This document shows, piece after piece, positions 23,280-47,400 of a stretch of DNA of 64,000 nt. The DNA lies in the NCBI RefSeq assembly GCF_964340395.1, contig NC_135550.1, positions 22,562,676-22,626,675 on the forward strand, given 5' to 3'. Under the pieces are notes generated by a model, which worked only from the letters and a program-made list of their open reading frames with translations, ran no database searches and was not told the origin of the DNA. The stretch's first letter is position 1, and the number at the start of each line of letters is the position of its first letter. The position numbers and the translations under genes are program-made. The stretch is from Glandiceps talaboti (taxonomy: Eukaryota; Hemichordata; Enteropneusta; Spengelidae).

Positions 23280-25635
23280 TATATTGGCTTCGTATCTTAG
23301 TTTCCAACTATGTTTTTTGTTCACCCAAGAAACTAATGTTTTCCGTCCGCTTTGAAATTCTTGTCTCCGGTTCCGTGGAGATCCTAAATTGTGATACTTC
23401 TTGTTTTCCATTTTTCTATTGTCTTTTATCGTTTTTGTTTGTTTGTATCTTTGTCGGTGCCAGTTTGTTGATGTCGTTTGTTATTCGAAGGATAGTTTCT
23501 CTCAGTCGTCCTCGACAGGATATACAATACTACACATGTACATATCTTGCGCTGTTTGAAACTTTAAAGAAGGTAGGGCAAACATGTGGTACAAACGACT
23601 TGTTCATTCAGTCTCAGACCACTATACTGGTCATGGATGCAATAGTTTATGAACTAAGTTAGCAGTATATATTGTAACACCTACTTCCGATATTTTTTTA
23701 TATCTTTTTTTTGCCACTCCCTAGATGACAGCTAGAGTTAATCATTCTGTTTTCTCATTGATAATAATGTCTATGTCTGTATGATCTCTATTTGTACATG
23801 TGTCCGTCTGCCTTCCTGTCTGTTTATAGTCCATATAGTGACAGTCTTAGAGGACACCGATATAATACTTAGTCTATTTATAAGAATAAAATACCATTTT
23901 ATTACGCTATATGCTGTATACTCGCAAACCATCCATTTTCTACATACTGTACATTTTTAAATTAAACATTTAAAATTTGAGAGTAGGGAGAGTTTGTCAT
24001 GTATTAGGGGATAAATATTCAAGTGGTCCTCTTTTCTTTGTTTTCTTTTTTACAAATTTCATCAATGCTCCACCCGACATTTCGGCCTTGATGCCCGTTT
24101 TGTATTAACGATCGTCCATCCAATATATTAATTGTTGGTTGTCTGATTTAAAAAAATTACATGACGCCAGATATAGTTGGTACTACTATAAAAAGTTTCA
24201 AGATTTAGTGTCGTCTAGCCTTTCAATTAACATTCTCTGTTCTGACCTAGAGTCTCCCACCTTTCGAAATAACACATACGTAAAAGATCCTAGAATTGTA
24301 CTAAAATATATTGTCCATGGTCCAAATAATGATGAAAGTCTGACGTATCAGGAATAGCACTGCTCCTAAAAGCTTCATACTTCAAATTTAGGTATGAAAA
24401 AGAGTTGTCTGGCATAGCTATAGAAAAAGTTAGTACGGAGTAAAAAAATATTGATGTGTAATCCTTATGACTGCTCCACTGATAAACTAATGCCAATACG
24501 AGAACCTGAGATTTAAACCAGTGGTACATGCCGACTTTCCACAGATATATTAAAAACCTAGGTAAACCTAGACTCTAAAAGAAGAGCTTTTCCCGGAACG
24601 TCAGTTTTTTCATTTACGTACATTGGCAGAACGAGAATATTCATAATGGTCTGTGTTACGATCAAAAGATTTATTTTGGCCGACTATCTTCTAAATCAAC
24701 CAAAGTCGTTATAAATTGTAACAGTTGCTGACGAGTTGTTGACGAGGTTGTTGTGCGTGATTAGATTGAATGGCTTGAATACGACGAGTTTACAAATCGG
24801 CACATTTATAAGACTAACGTTGTCCACGTGTGACAAATATTATTCACTTGTTATAAACACGCAAAATACACCCAAATATGCATTGTCATTACGAGTTAAA
24901 ACGACTTTGGTTGATTTAGACGATAGTCATTCAAAAGAAGTCTTTTGACTGTAACACAGACCACTATGAATATTCTCGTCCTGTGTGCCAATGTACTCCA
25001 TCTGGTTTTATCGATCGTATTAACTCGTATTTATTGGGATTACATAAAAGGGTTGAACGATTCTCTTGTCACACACAGATTCAACAATGCTCTTATCGTC
25101 TTCTCTTGAACATCGTCAATTGCTCTGGTAATTAAGATCGCTAAGACTGCACTAACACGTAATATACTAATAAGATGAAGCCCTCATTCCTTATTCGATC
25201 CCCTGGGTAAAAGGGTCTAATCTCAGACAACCGATTTCGTCTGAGGTCTAATCATTTCGTCCAGGTGTTACATTCTACCAAGTTACTACAAACAGTTGTT
25301 TGATTACGGCGTATATCGCTGCTTGGGACACACATCAGTCAATAAAGGCACGAGATCCGAGGATCTCCTACGAAGCGAATGCGTTATACAGTAGTCGCCG
25401 CCACCACCACACCCGCGAACATTGTATCGCGTCGCCAAGCAACACGTTCCTTTTATGACAGATGAATAATGCTAATGGTTCTTTGTTATTCATATGAAGT
25501 CATTGGCCTGGAACGAAACGTGTTCAACAACTCACTTCCTAAACATAGTTTTACGTGTTACATTTCTTTAGATGTGCGAGTAGAAATCTCCCTCCTCTCC
25601 ACAAATCTCGTGAAATAATACCACGGATAGTGACA
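23280..25635. other. Intergenic DNA and LRRC74A upstream region, CpG-retaining
   Basis: From about 23,300 CpG frequency rises sharply and stays high into the LRRC74A gene. Apart from the foldback at 24618-24996 I see no gene; the open frames (up to about 150 codons at 23201-23662) have no recognisable domain or splice support. The last 300 bases before 25636 (for example the CpG-dense stretch 25370-25430) probably contain the LRRC74A promoter and 5' UTR. Confidence 0.45.
24618..24996. mobile_element. Foldback/MITE with ~95-base inverted repeats
   Basis: The left arm 24618-24712 and the right arm 24899-24996 are reverse complements with modest divergence. Shared strings on the left-arm strand include GAATATTCATA, GGTCTGTGTTAC and CTAAATCAACCAAAGTCGTT. 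The roughly 185-base centre has no transposase frame. It is a non-autonomous DNA element. Confidence 0.75.
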
Positions 25636-37946
<12,311 letters not shown>

Positions 37947-39393
37947 TGATTTTTATCATGGGGCTTTCGCTATTACAAAGGATGTCGTATTCAAAGTATT
38001 TGTTTAAGATGTATAAAATCATTGCACTGAAGACTGTATTGTTTGTCTTGAAGTATGTGAATTGAAATTTAATTAAATAAAACCAAGATTTAGAAATCTC
38101 CCTTAGGAAGAAATGGTAATTTTATGCAAAGTTGGAGTACTTATAACACACCATGGTACACACCTTTACTGACACTCTTTTAATATGATGGGAGATGAAT
38201 TCACAAATACACAAGATTTATGAACTCACACAAAGGCTGCACTTAGAAAATGTTATAGAAGAGTGTTCTCTTTTTACAGGGCATCAGGTATATTATTAGC
38301 ACTTTCAGTTGACTCATGAAAAGAATACAGTGTTTTACATGCAAAATTTGACAAGCAAGACAAAGTTTTAGTTATAAGTTTTTGACATCATGTATATATT
38401 TTGGTATTAACTTTTGTATTCAACTCAGGGGATTTGTACACAATGCCAACAAACACAATAAAACACAGCACTTTTGTTTCATGCAGTATTTTATATCAGA
38501 TTTGTATTCCCAATCTTGTAAATAATAATGATAAAATCAAGACAACACATAAACATACTATAATTTTTGAATGTATTTTCTCATTTGATATGTTAACCTT
38601 CAATGTGGCAAATACCTTGAAATGATAATTAATATTTGGAAAATAAAATAAGCAATATAAAACTCATTGTCACTCATTTGTGAATTCATAATTAGAAAAA
38701 AGATATTTCATAAACAGAAATATTGTTAGCCACTCCCCTTGTCATCAAATCTACATCAGTGGTTGCCCTAGAATACTTTCACTTGAGATCAATGACATCC
38801 TCTGTGGATGACAGTTGGAAACCAGGAAGAGTGCATTTCGGCAGGTTTGATACAATTTTTCACAGGTAAGATTTTGATTTTTTTGTCAAGAGAGCATTCA
38901 GAAATAATGAGCGGCTCTGCACCCTTCTTTACACTTTATATGGGAAGAACATTGTACACACAATAGCCTGAAGGGGGAGGGTGTTGTGAGAGAAAGTTCT
39001 AGCAATCCATAAGGAAACTATCAAAACTGCTGGTAGTGACTTGTAATTTGACTACACTCCAGAAGTTTTTAAAACACGCTATGCTAATACAAATGTAATG
39101 CCATCTTTTCAAAAACCTACATTTGTATGCATGGGAGAAAGAAAACAGTTCCTATTATATGAGCTGCATAATTTGGTCAGCTACAATAATGCATTCATTG
39201 AAAGTTACTGATAATGTTCAATATTTGATGTGTTGACTTCTTAACAATTAAATTACTGATATACAAACAAGTTTGCATATGTGCAATGAATCCTGGAGGA
39301 TGACGAGTTTGGAGTCCTGGTATGTTACGTATAATATGGGCTGACTGTCTAGTAAGTACCACTAGGAGTGAAGTCTATGAGGAAACTTGAAAC
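37947..39393. other. Tail-to-tail spacer: LRRC74A and ARL2 3' UTRs
   Basis: This region holds the LRRC74A poly(A) signal at 38076-38081 and then AT-rich, CpG-poor DNA that includes the ARL2 3' UTR on the minus strand. No AATAAA was found for ARL2 near its stop. No other gene is seen. Confidence 0.6.
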
Positions 39394-42384
39394 TCAGTCC
39401 ATGGTAAATATTCTTGATGCTATATCATCGATTATCCAATCTATACCAAGTAAAAGATTTTCACCAGTTACAGCACTGCAACCACATATCATCCAATGAT
39501 GAGTTTTGATGTTATCTAGTTCCAACGCCTGAAATGAATTCAAAAGATGTGTGAATCAAAGAAGACATAGTGGAAAGAACACACTGTGAACTTAAAACCT
39601 TTATTTTCTATTAACCCTTTAAAGCCCAACACCTTATATTTATGGTGTAATTACATGGTGTTTAATACTGAAACCAAGTCATTAAAAGATTAAGGGGTCA
39701 AATTATATGAAATAAAATTCATTTAGAGAAAAAATTTAACTACAACTGCTATCTGCCATTGCAAAAACTGAAGTTATGAAGTTATATCTTGGTTAATGAT
39801 ACTAGCAACTGGTAACCAGTCTTCATTACTTTACACTACAAAGGGTCCTCTCCAAAGTTTCACCCCTTGACTACTTAAAATACTTCTCTTGAGATTCTAG
39901 CACATATAATATGTTAGATTTCCCAAAATGTTTGTTTTCGATAAAAATATCACTTGTAAGCTTGTGAATGAAAACCTGCTTACCTGTTTAATATCATCAG
40001 ATGGTAATGCACCTGGTAAATCTTGTTTATTTGCAAATACTAGTAACGTAGCACCTGCCAATCTCTAAGAACAGAAAATATACATAACAATATGTTTAGT
40101 ACACACAAAAAAAGAAGAAGAGGTATGGTAACCACTACTGATAATATTGAAGAGTGACTGAGATGTATATGTCTCTCTGAGGAATACACAGCGGGATACA
40201 CATATACATCAGGGTATGAGGTGACAACTATTTCCATAAACCTCAGGTACATGACATCATTAACTCCCCCCCCCCCCCCCCCCCCCCCCCGCCCCGAGAT
40301 ATTTGAATGAATATATAGTATAGATAAAGAGATGGTGCTTTCTAAAACTTGGAACTATCAACCAGTCTAGTGAAAGTTACATGTATTATACATTTGTATT
40401 ATACCTAAGGGATGTTTCTGCAAGTTTTAATTTTGAAATAATCCTACATTGTACTCTATAGGAACATTAAATCTTACTTCTTCTAATAAAAGTGCATGTA
40501 ATTCTTCTTTACAGTCTTGTAATCTTCTTTTGTCTGCACTATCAACAACCCATATCAAACCATCTGTACTTTCAAAGTAGTTCCTCCAGTAGGACCTCAG
40601 GGACTTCTGACCTCCAACATCCCAGACATTTAATTTAAAACTGATAAAAGATAACAAGAAAACTTGAATGAAAACTAGAACATCACATACCATAGTGAAT
40701 GTCAACATCTGTTCACAACAACAAATATATATGACATTGTACAAATTATTTTGTACTTTTGTGGGGTCTGTCGATTGGCTATGGAAAGCTAAAAATTCTA
40801 AAGATCACATTCACATTGGAACCCTTAACATTGTCCCACCTAAAAGTCAATCACCATGTTTGTATGTAATAATATTTACTATAATGACATGATAAACACA
40901 TAATAATGTTTTGTTCAAATACTTCATGCAGTATTATATTTACAATAATTAGTATTAGAGTATTAGAACTATGGTTAGAATCTAGGTGATATAATAATTA
41001 TCATGTCTGGTACAATGTGAGTGTTCATTTCCATGGGGAGTAGCCATCATATCCAGTGGGAGATAAAGTGAAGTCAAGTATAGCTATCCACTTACATCAG
41101 GGTGTATGTGTTGTGGAATGTGTTTAATACCAAAATCCCAACAATTAATTTATAATACAACTTACACAAATCGAATGAAATTGCTACCACTGTCTTTGAG
41201 AGAAGGATATTTGATTGTAATATATTTTAATAAAAAAATTCAGTACAGTTGTATTGCCTTTGTCATACTACCAATATTGTAATTTATATAATGATAAACT
41301 GCTTACCCTCTATGTTCAAGAGTTTTAATATTAAAACCCAATGTAGGTGATATAGTGTCTATATCTTCACCATTAAATTTCTTCAATATTGTAGTCTTGC
41401 CAGCATTATCTAGACCTCTTTAAAAGTATCATACAAGTTAAGGTAAATAACGTGGAACTAATTCTGCCTCTCTATATTTATGGCTCTGCTATAGCATTTC
41501 CACACTACATGTACATATCTTCAGTACAGCACAGTACAGTACAGTACAGTACAGTACAGTGCAGTGCAGTGCAGTGCAGTGCAGTACAGTACAGTACAGT
41601 ACAGTACAGTACAGTACAGTACAGTACAGTACAGTACAGTACAGTACAGTACAGTACAGTACAGTACAGTACAGTACAGTACAGTACTGGTAACACATTT
41701 TTTTAAATAGTTAAACCATGGATCTATTATTGAGAATATTAGATCCTTGGTTTAACCTTGGAGTAATTATACTGACTCTGGTATAATTACTCCAAGGTTT
41801 AACTTACATGTAAAGCGTGTGAAATACATACAACAATTTCTACTATACCAGTGAGTAACTAATACTAATAATAATATGAAGAAAAATAATTATATCCATC
41901 ATCTTTGTATAAAACTTAAATAACTGGTTCCTACAATCCAATGCCATGATGATGAGGCAAAGATCTCATCACATTGATGTTAGGTCCTGAATTAGTCCTG
42001 CTTGCATATGGAGTAATTTGGGACTCGATTCTGACAACTGTCCCTCCCTCTGTGATGAGGGTTATATCATGTTAGTAATCTAGACGCGTGAACCGTCTGC
42101 AAGCAGGACTAGTCCTGGGCTAGATGTACATGTATGGAAATCGCTGGGCATTGTTACCAATCAAGATATACCAAGCTAGGCTCGTCCCTGCACAGATAGA
42201 GGTACAACTTTGAGTCAGATTCTCTGTAGCTCTAGCGACGGACGCATCGCTAACATCTTGCATTTCTTTCTTGATTGCTGTACACATATTTCACACAAAC
42301 TTAGTCAGGTAAAGGATACAACATGAGTAATCTGACTTCTTTTTCTTTCTGTTTCATCTTCTTCAATATCGTTAAAAGACCCAT
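39394..42384 (-). CDS. ARL2: ARL2, ARF-like GTPase, complete
   Basis: ARL2 is a small GTPase that binds tubulin cofactor D and BART and controls microtubule and mitochondrial functions. Minus-strand exons in order: 42384-42320, 41417-41307, 40640-40478, 40064-39984, 39528-39394; 555 bases, 184 residues, the same length as human ARL2. It starts [20 protein letters not shown]. The P-loop is GLDNAGKTT (23-31), switch I contains SPTLGF, switch II is WDVGGQ, the base-specificity motifs are NKQD and CSAVTG, and it ends ISSR-like (ASRIFTMD). All phases agree, including the split Leu22 codon (TT|A). Its first exon faces RPS6KC1. Identity is not in doubt. Confidence 0.97.
40266..40290. repeat. Poly(C) run
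   Basis: Twenty-five consecutive C residues in ARL2 intron 3 (G on the transcribed RNA), followed by gccccg. Confidence 0.95.
41522..41688. repeat. (ACAGT)n pentanucleotide microsatellite
   Basis: About 33 units of a 5-base repeat with a short block of the variant GCAGT (about 41556-41584), in ARL2 intron 1 just upstream of exon 2. Because five bases and a three-base code never meet a stop here, false open frames appear on both strands. Confidence 0.97.
41710..41802. repeat. Two adjacent hairpins built from one motif
   Basis: Hairpin one pairs GTTAAACCATGGATCT with AGATCCTTGGTTTAAC. Hairpin two pairs TTAACCTTGGAGTAATTATA with its complement round the loop tgactctg, a nearly perfect 21-base stem. 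Both share the TTAAACC/GGTTTAA ends and overlap at the middle. Confidence 0.75.
41983..42120. mobile_element. Small foldback/MITE candidate in ARL2 intron 1
   Basis: TTAGTCCTGCTTGCA at the left end and TGCAAGCAGGACTA at the right end are inverted repeats, extended imperfectly by a GTCCTG block outside. About 138 bases, no coding content. Confidence 0.5.
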
Positions 42385-42744
42385 GGTTTCTTGTTGGTGA
42401 TGTGCTAACTTTTCCTGTAGTAATTTTTCGAGCAGCTAGTAAGCATAATGACTCATCCGCTGACAGTGACACTTTCTGCATACATCATCATTCAAAAATG
42501 TCTCTAATACCTGTGGCCGCAAAGAAGTGAGGCTATTTTCACGACAGTCAACTTTGAGCTTTATTTTTGACAAAAAACAATCTTAAATCATATATTAATC
42601 AAGAATCTACTGCTAAGATATCGAAATATCTTTCAGTTGCAAAATAATGTAGAATTTCACAGGAAACTATAATCACTCACAAAATATAGAGATTTTCTCT
42701 CGTTTTACGGCAAAGAGCCTCGTTTCCAGCAGTAGACATCCAAT
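42385..42744. promoter_or_regulatory. Shared ARL2/RPS6KC1 bidirectional promoter
   Basis: Only 360 bases separate the divergent start codons. CpG frequency is locally raised from about 42080 to 42970. No TATA box is evident. Transcription starts are not identifiable by eye. Confidence 0.6.
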
Positions 42745-44365
42745 ATGGCATCCAAGAAGGATCCGATGACCCGAACGTTTGCTATTACTGACCCCACAAA
42801 ACACGAAAAGGGGTTCACTGTGTACAAAGTTATATACAGGGTAAGGAAATACACTAGTTTATATCTTCTGTAATTTGCACGATTATCCGACACCAGCAAA
42901 TGAAAGTAAATGCTGTAACCGTGACCTTGCCCATTCAATGTCCTCGATCCGACCATTGCAAGGTACACTAGTACTATTAGGTAACGTCAACATGTCGACA
43001 CAGATCCCGTGACTTTTTACAGTAATGAAAAATAATTTTGCATAGAGTATATTCAAGTTTCATCAAGTCCCTATAATATTTAGTCAATTCAATGGTGAAT
43101 CCTAAAATGTCGAATCATGACAGGTTTGTGATATGTCCTTCAGAGTAAGTTCAGTGACAGTGGTGACATTGACAAGATCAGTATCCGGAACATGTATATA
43201 TACATGCAATGATGCATATAATTTAAAGTATCCCTTGCTCGGATTCGGAAGGAAGGATATATAAAGCAATGGGTGTTTGTAGCTTTTTTCAGATAGGAAA
43301 CATGCCTTGTGGAATAGATAAGGCAAACAAGTTTGATGTGAAGTCAAATGGCAATGAACATATTTGGTGGAATTAACATTTTGCTGAATGGTTTAGTATT
43401 TACAAGCAGTAGTGTGAACAAAAAAGTATTAACGTCATAATAAAATGAAATGTACATCATCAGATTGTCATAATTACAAACAAATTTAGGTATTTTTGAA
43501 TGTAATGAAATGAAATGAAAGATCAACTTTATATCTTCTCTTATTGTCTCCAGATTGCTGCCAAAAATAATCCAGACGGTGTTTCTGAGGTAAAGAAATT
43601 ATATTATTTGGTAACCTTTACAGAGTTGGTGATAAATTGTATTATGCATGTGTGAAGAGTGAAGTGTAGTGATTTGTGACAGTACACACCTATTCATGCT
43701 TTTATCTAGTTGGAGGAGGCTCTGATTTGAGTGCTATTTGTAGATAAATTGTTGTGATCAGTAGAGTCATTTCAAAGTCTTTCTTGTAAACTAGTAGGGT
43801 CCATAGTGAGATTTCTAAAAAAACACACAAAAAAACCCCAAAAGGGGATGAACAGTATATAAATGGTAACATTTTCCGGGAGGAGAACATTGTCATATTC
43901 ATCTGTGAGTTTCTTTGTATTAAAGTAAGTAGCAGTGTACCTTTCTTAGTAAATCAGCAGTATCAGTTGTACCACATAGCATGTGTAGATTAGAGGAAAG
44001 ATAATCACCATGTACTAGGTTCAGTTAACTCATTCAATACACTATGACCACTCACATATATCTCGCAGACACTTCTACTCTGTTTTTCAATACTTCATAT
44101 GTTGTGATGTTCAGTATAATCATACTCATAACTGAACTGATTATTTTAGTCTATTATTCCATTTACAGTTTGTTATATGGAAGAGATACAATGATTTTAA
44201 AAAATTACACAAAGCACTGCGAACATTACATTATAATTTAAGAAGACCTGAAAAATTTCCTGAATTTGCAAGAGCTAAGTTCTTTGGTAAGTGTTTTTAC
44301 TGTCTTTGATGAGGAGGTATGAACCAACTGGGGTGGGGGGTGGGGGGGTGGGGGGTGGGGGGGTG

Positions 44366-44401
<36 letters not shown>

Positions 44402-47400
44402 CTCTCCCCATTCTCCCTTGTTCGTCTTTCAAGTTCCAACACTGTACTAAAATGCCATTTGTCGATACATGTAGAAGCTGAAACTATTTATTGCGAATCA
44501 ATCGGCTTTCTGATCCATTATGTAATTATTGCTCATTCATTTTAACATAACATGCTATATGTGTTAATGTCTACTTTTTCAAATCTCCCCACTCTATTTT
44601 GTGTTGCAGGTCGATTTGATGATGAAGTTATAGAAGAGAGAAGAGAAAGTGCATTAATGTTATTGGAGTTTGCTGCCAACTTTCAACCAATTGTTAATAG
44701 CAAGGCATTTCAGTTATTCTTTGAGGTATGTATTTTCATTTTCCATTTTGTTACGTTTTATGTTGTGATGACAATCATCAATGAAAATGAAAATGTTATG
44801 ATGTGGAAGTTATTGTTCATGAAGAAGTGTAATATTGACATGATTAATGTTTTTGTTGAATAAGTACGTAAAAATCTACTGGGAACATTTTCCTTGCGTT
44901 CACCACTGACATTCTGGTTTCATGCATTGATACTACTATAGCCATATGCTAGTTTTCACACATTCCCTCTTCCTTTTACCAGGGTTCTAAAAACTAATTC
45001 TGTAGGATAAGAAAGTGTTTGATTGATTACAGCTATTATTACGCTACATACACAATACTTCTCTTGTTTGAATAGGGAGCAGAGGTAGTAAATCCAGAGC
45101 AAGACAAATCATTACTACCTCCACCACCCCTTCAACCAGTGCCAGCCTCACAGACAACAGGAGTACATCAGACACCTAGTATTGTTACAGAAGATTCATC
45201 AACTCGGGCATCCAGCCAAGCTAGCTCAGTGGAAAACATAGCTGAGAGTACAGAACAGGATGATGTTGTTGGTACAAATACACTGGGTGGTGTATGGTTA
45301 CACAGACAAGCACAGGATGATACAATTAGTTGTAGTACTGATGATGATGATCATACTACTTTCACTGATGAAGATTCTGTTCCTACAACTCCTTTACCAC
45401 AAGTACAAGATCTTACACTGTTTGACCCATTTGCTCCTGATCAAGGTACATAATGTCGGCATCGTGTTTCCATAATTGCAGAATGTACTTTTTATTCCAA
45501 AATACCATAACAATCATACATCTACCTGTTTTTTTTTATTTATGAATATTGTAAGTATTCATGTTTTGTACATATTCATGTCTTACAACATCGTTTGTCA
45601 ACATGTACGTATAAAGTTACACTGGTTTTTATGTATTAAATGAATGTGAACTAAACATTCTTTTTTAAATGATTTTCTGTTTCTGTGTAAGTCCTTGAGG
45701 CAGGAGTGGGTGTTCTGCAAAATTGTTAACCACTTATCATGAGACTAAATTTTATTCTTAAGATGAACTTAAAACCAAATTTTAAAGTACAACTTACCGT
45801 ACCACTGATCTGTATACTTGGTAACAGATTTTCAATTTCTGTGGAAGTTGAGATGTTATTTATCCTTTTCATAGTGATCCCTGCAAAAATATCTTGAAAA
45901 TGATAATCTACAATCCTTTGTATGAAATAATAATTTTTGGAGGAAAGGACGATTTCCATAACTTATATATTTATTGTTTTCACAGATCCCAATGAAACAC
46001 CCACTCTTGCCCAGAGTAAAAGTTGGTTATTTGAAGCCATGGATGTGTGTGCTGAGCTGGAACAGCAGTCTCAGCAATCGGAGCATTCCAATGGAGATGG
46101 TGATGTTGATGGTGATGGTGATGGTGATGGTGATGGTGATGGTGCTGGTGATGGTGATGGTGATGGTGATGGTGATGGTGATGGTGATGATGATGGGGAA
46201 GATGTCGGAATCACAATTAAAAATGCAGAGCCAAAAGATGGTCAAAAAGATGAAATAGAATCTCCTCCTCATGAAAGTGAATTAAAATCAAGTACAAATG
46301 GATACACATCCACAAATCTTACACAGGAATCTTTAGCAGAACATAACAGACTTGATAAAGACAAGAGACCAGTCTCTGCTGCTAAGATATACCTTGACAG
46401 TATTAAAGCACAGACTAAAATTCGCAAGAAATCCCACAATCTTGCAGAGTCTGATAGCGACAGTGCATTTAGTAAAAATAGCTCCCCTAGGAAACCAAGA
46501 CTTGGTCATGTTACAGGTTGTGATAGAGATAGAAGTTCATCAGAACATTCTGTTGAGAGTGTTTCAAACATGGACCTAGGGGGTAAAGATGACTACCTAT
46601 TTCAAGCAGCCCATCAGATTAGCCTAGCCTTGGAGAACGAGGCTAATGGAAACTTTGATAAAGCATTTACATACTACAAAGTTGGTGTCAATATACTACT
46701 AAAAGGTGTTGTAGGTAAGTGCTCTGTGTTTCACATTTAGAATTAAGACAAAGTGACATCTACAAAAATATAGCATTTTTCAACCCTTCACTCATATTGT
46801 ACTATTTTGAATTTTTTCTTCTATAAACTGAAGCCAGAAAAGAATGCTGTCAAACTTCATTTAGTGTCAGTAGTAAGGTCCCTGGCCTTGAACAATAAAA
46901 TTTGAATCCAACTGTACCCTTATCAGATACCCATAAATTTGAAGTGACATCTAACACAAATTTAGATATATCATTTCGTAGTTTATTTGAAATTTGTAAG
47001 AATTGAATTGCAGGATTGCCAGTTTTTCCAAGAATTTATATAAATCACTGTGACATTGTTTCATTTTTAGCTGATATTGTTATTTGTTAAACCCTGGTGA
47101 AAATACATCTTTCTCTTGATTTTATCTCTATTTGTTTTGAAATTAGTGAAGATGAAACCTTGGCAAAAACACCTATATAGACTTTTCTAGAAAAATTGAG
47201 TTCCTGAAAATAACGTATTCCTAAGTAGTAAATTTATTTGTTAGAGTTCAGTATGACTAATATAAGTGAGATCCCCATATACATGTTCAGTTACGCAAAT
47301 AGGGAACTCAGATGCAAAGGACTATGGGATTATCTGTGGTTATCGTAATACCTAATCAGGAGCTACCGATAAAATAAACCTCCCACAATGGTCAGGGCAA

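Larger units (their letters stand above)
19132..23280 (+). other. AREL1 3' UTR and following non-coding DNA
   Basis: No gene is recognised here. The first AATAAA after the AREL1 stop is at 20681-20686, a plausible but unproven polyadenylation signal. Sequence is AT-rich and CpG-poor. Open frames are short and unlike any family I know. Two tandem-repeat tracts are listed separately. Confidence 0.5.

Noticed and set aside
23201-23662. 153-codon plus-strand open frame downstream of AREL1
   Set aside because: No family resemblance, begins in a TG microsatellite, composition like non-coding DNA.
39084-39131. Inverted pair ATACAAATGTA / TACATTTGTAT
   Set aside because: Only 11-12 base pairs in AT-rich DNA, expected by chance at this window size.
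41452-41706. Open frames on both strands reading S-T-V-Q or L-Y-C-T repeats
   Set aside because: Pure artefact of the (ACAGT)n microsatellite.
46027-46272. Met-Val and Ile-Thr repeat open frames in other frames of exon 6
   Set aside because: Shadows of the coding (GGTGAT)n repeat.
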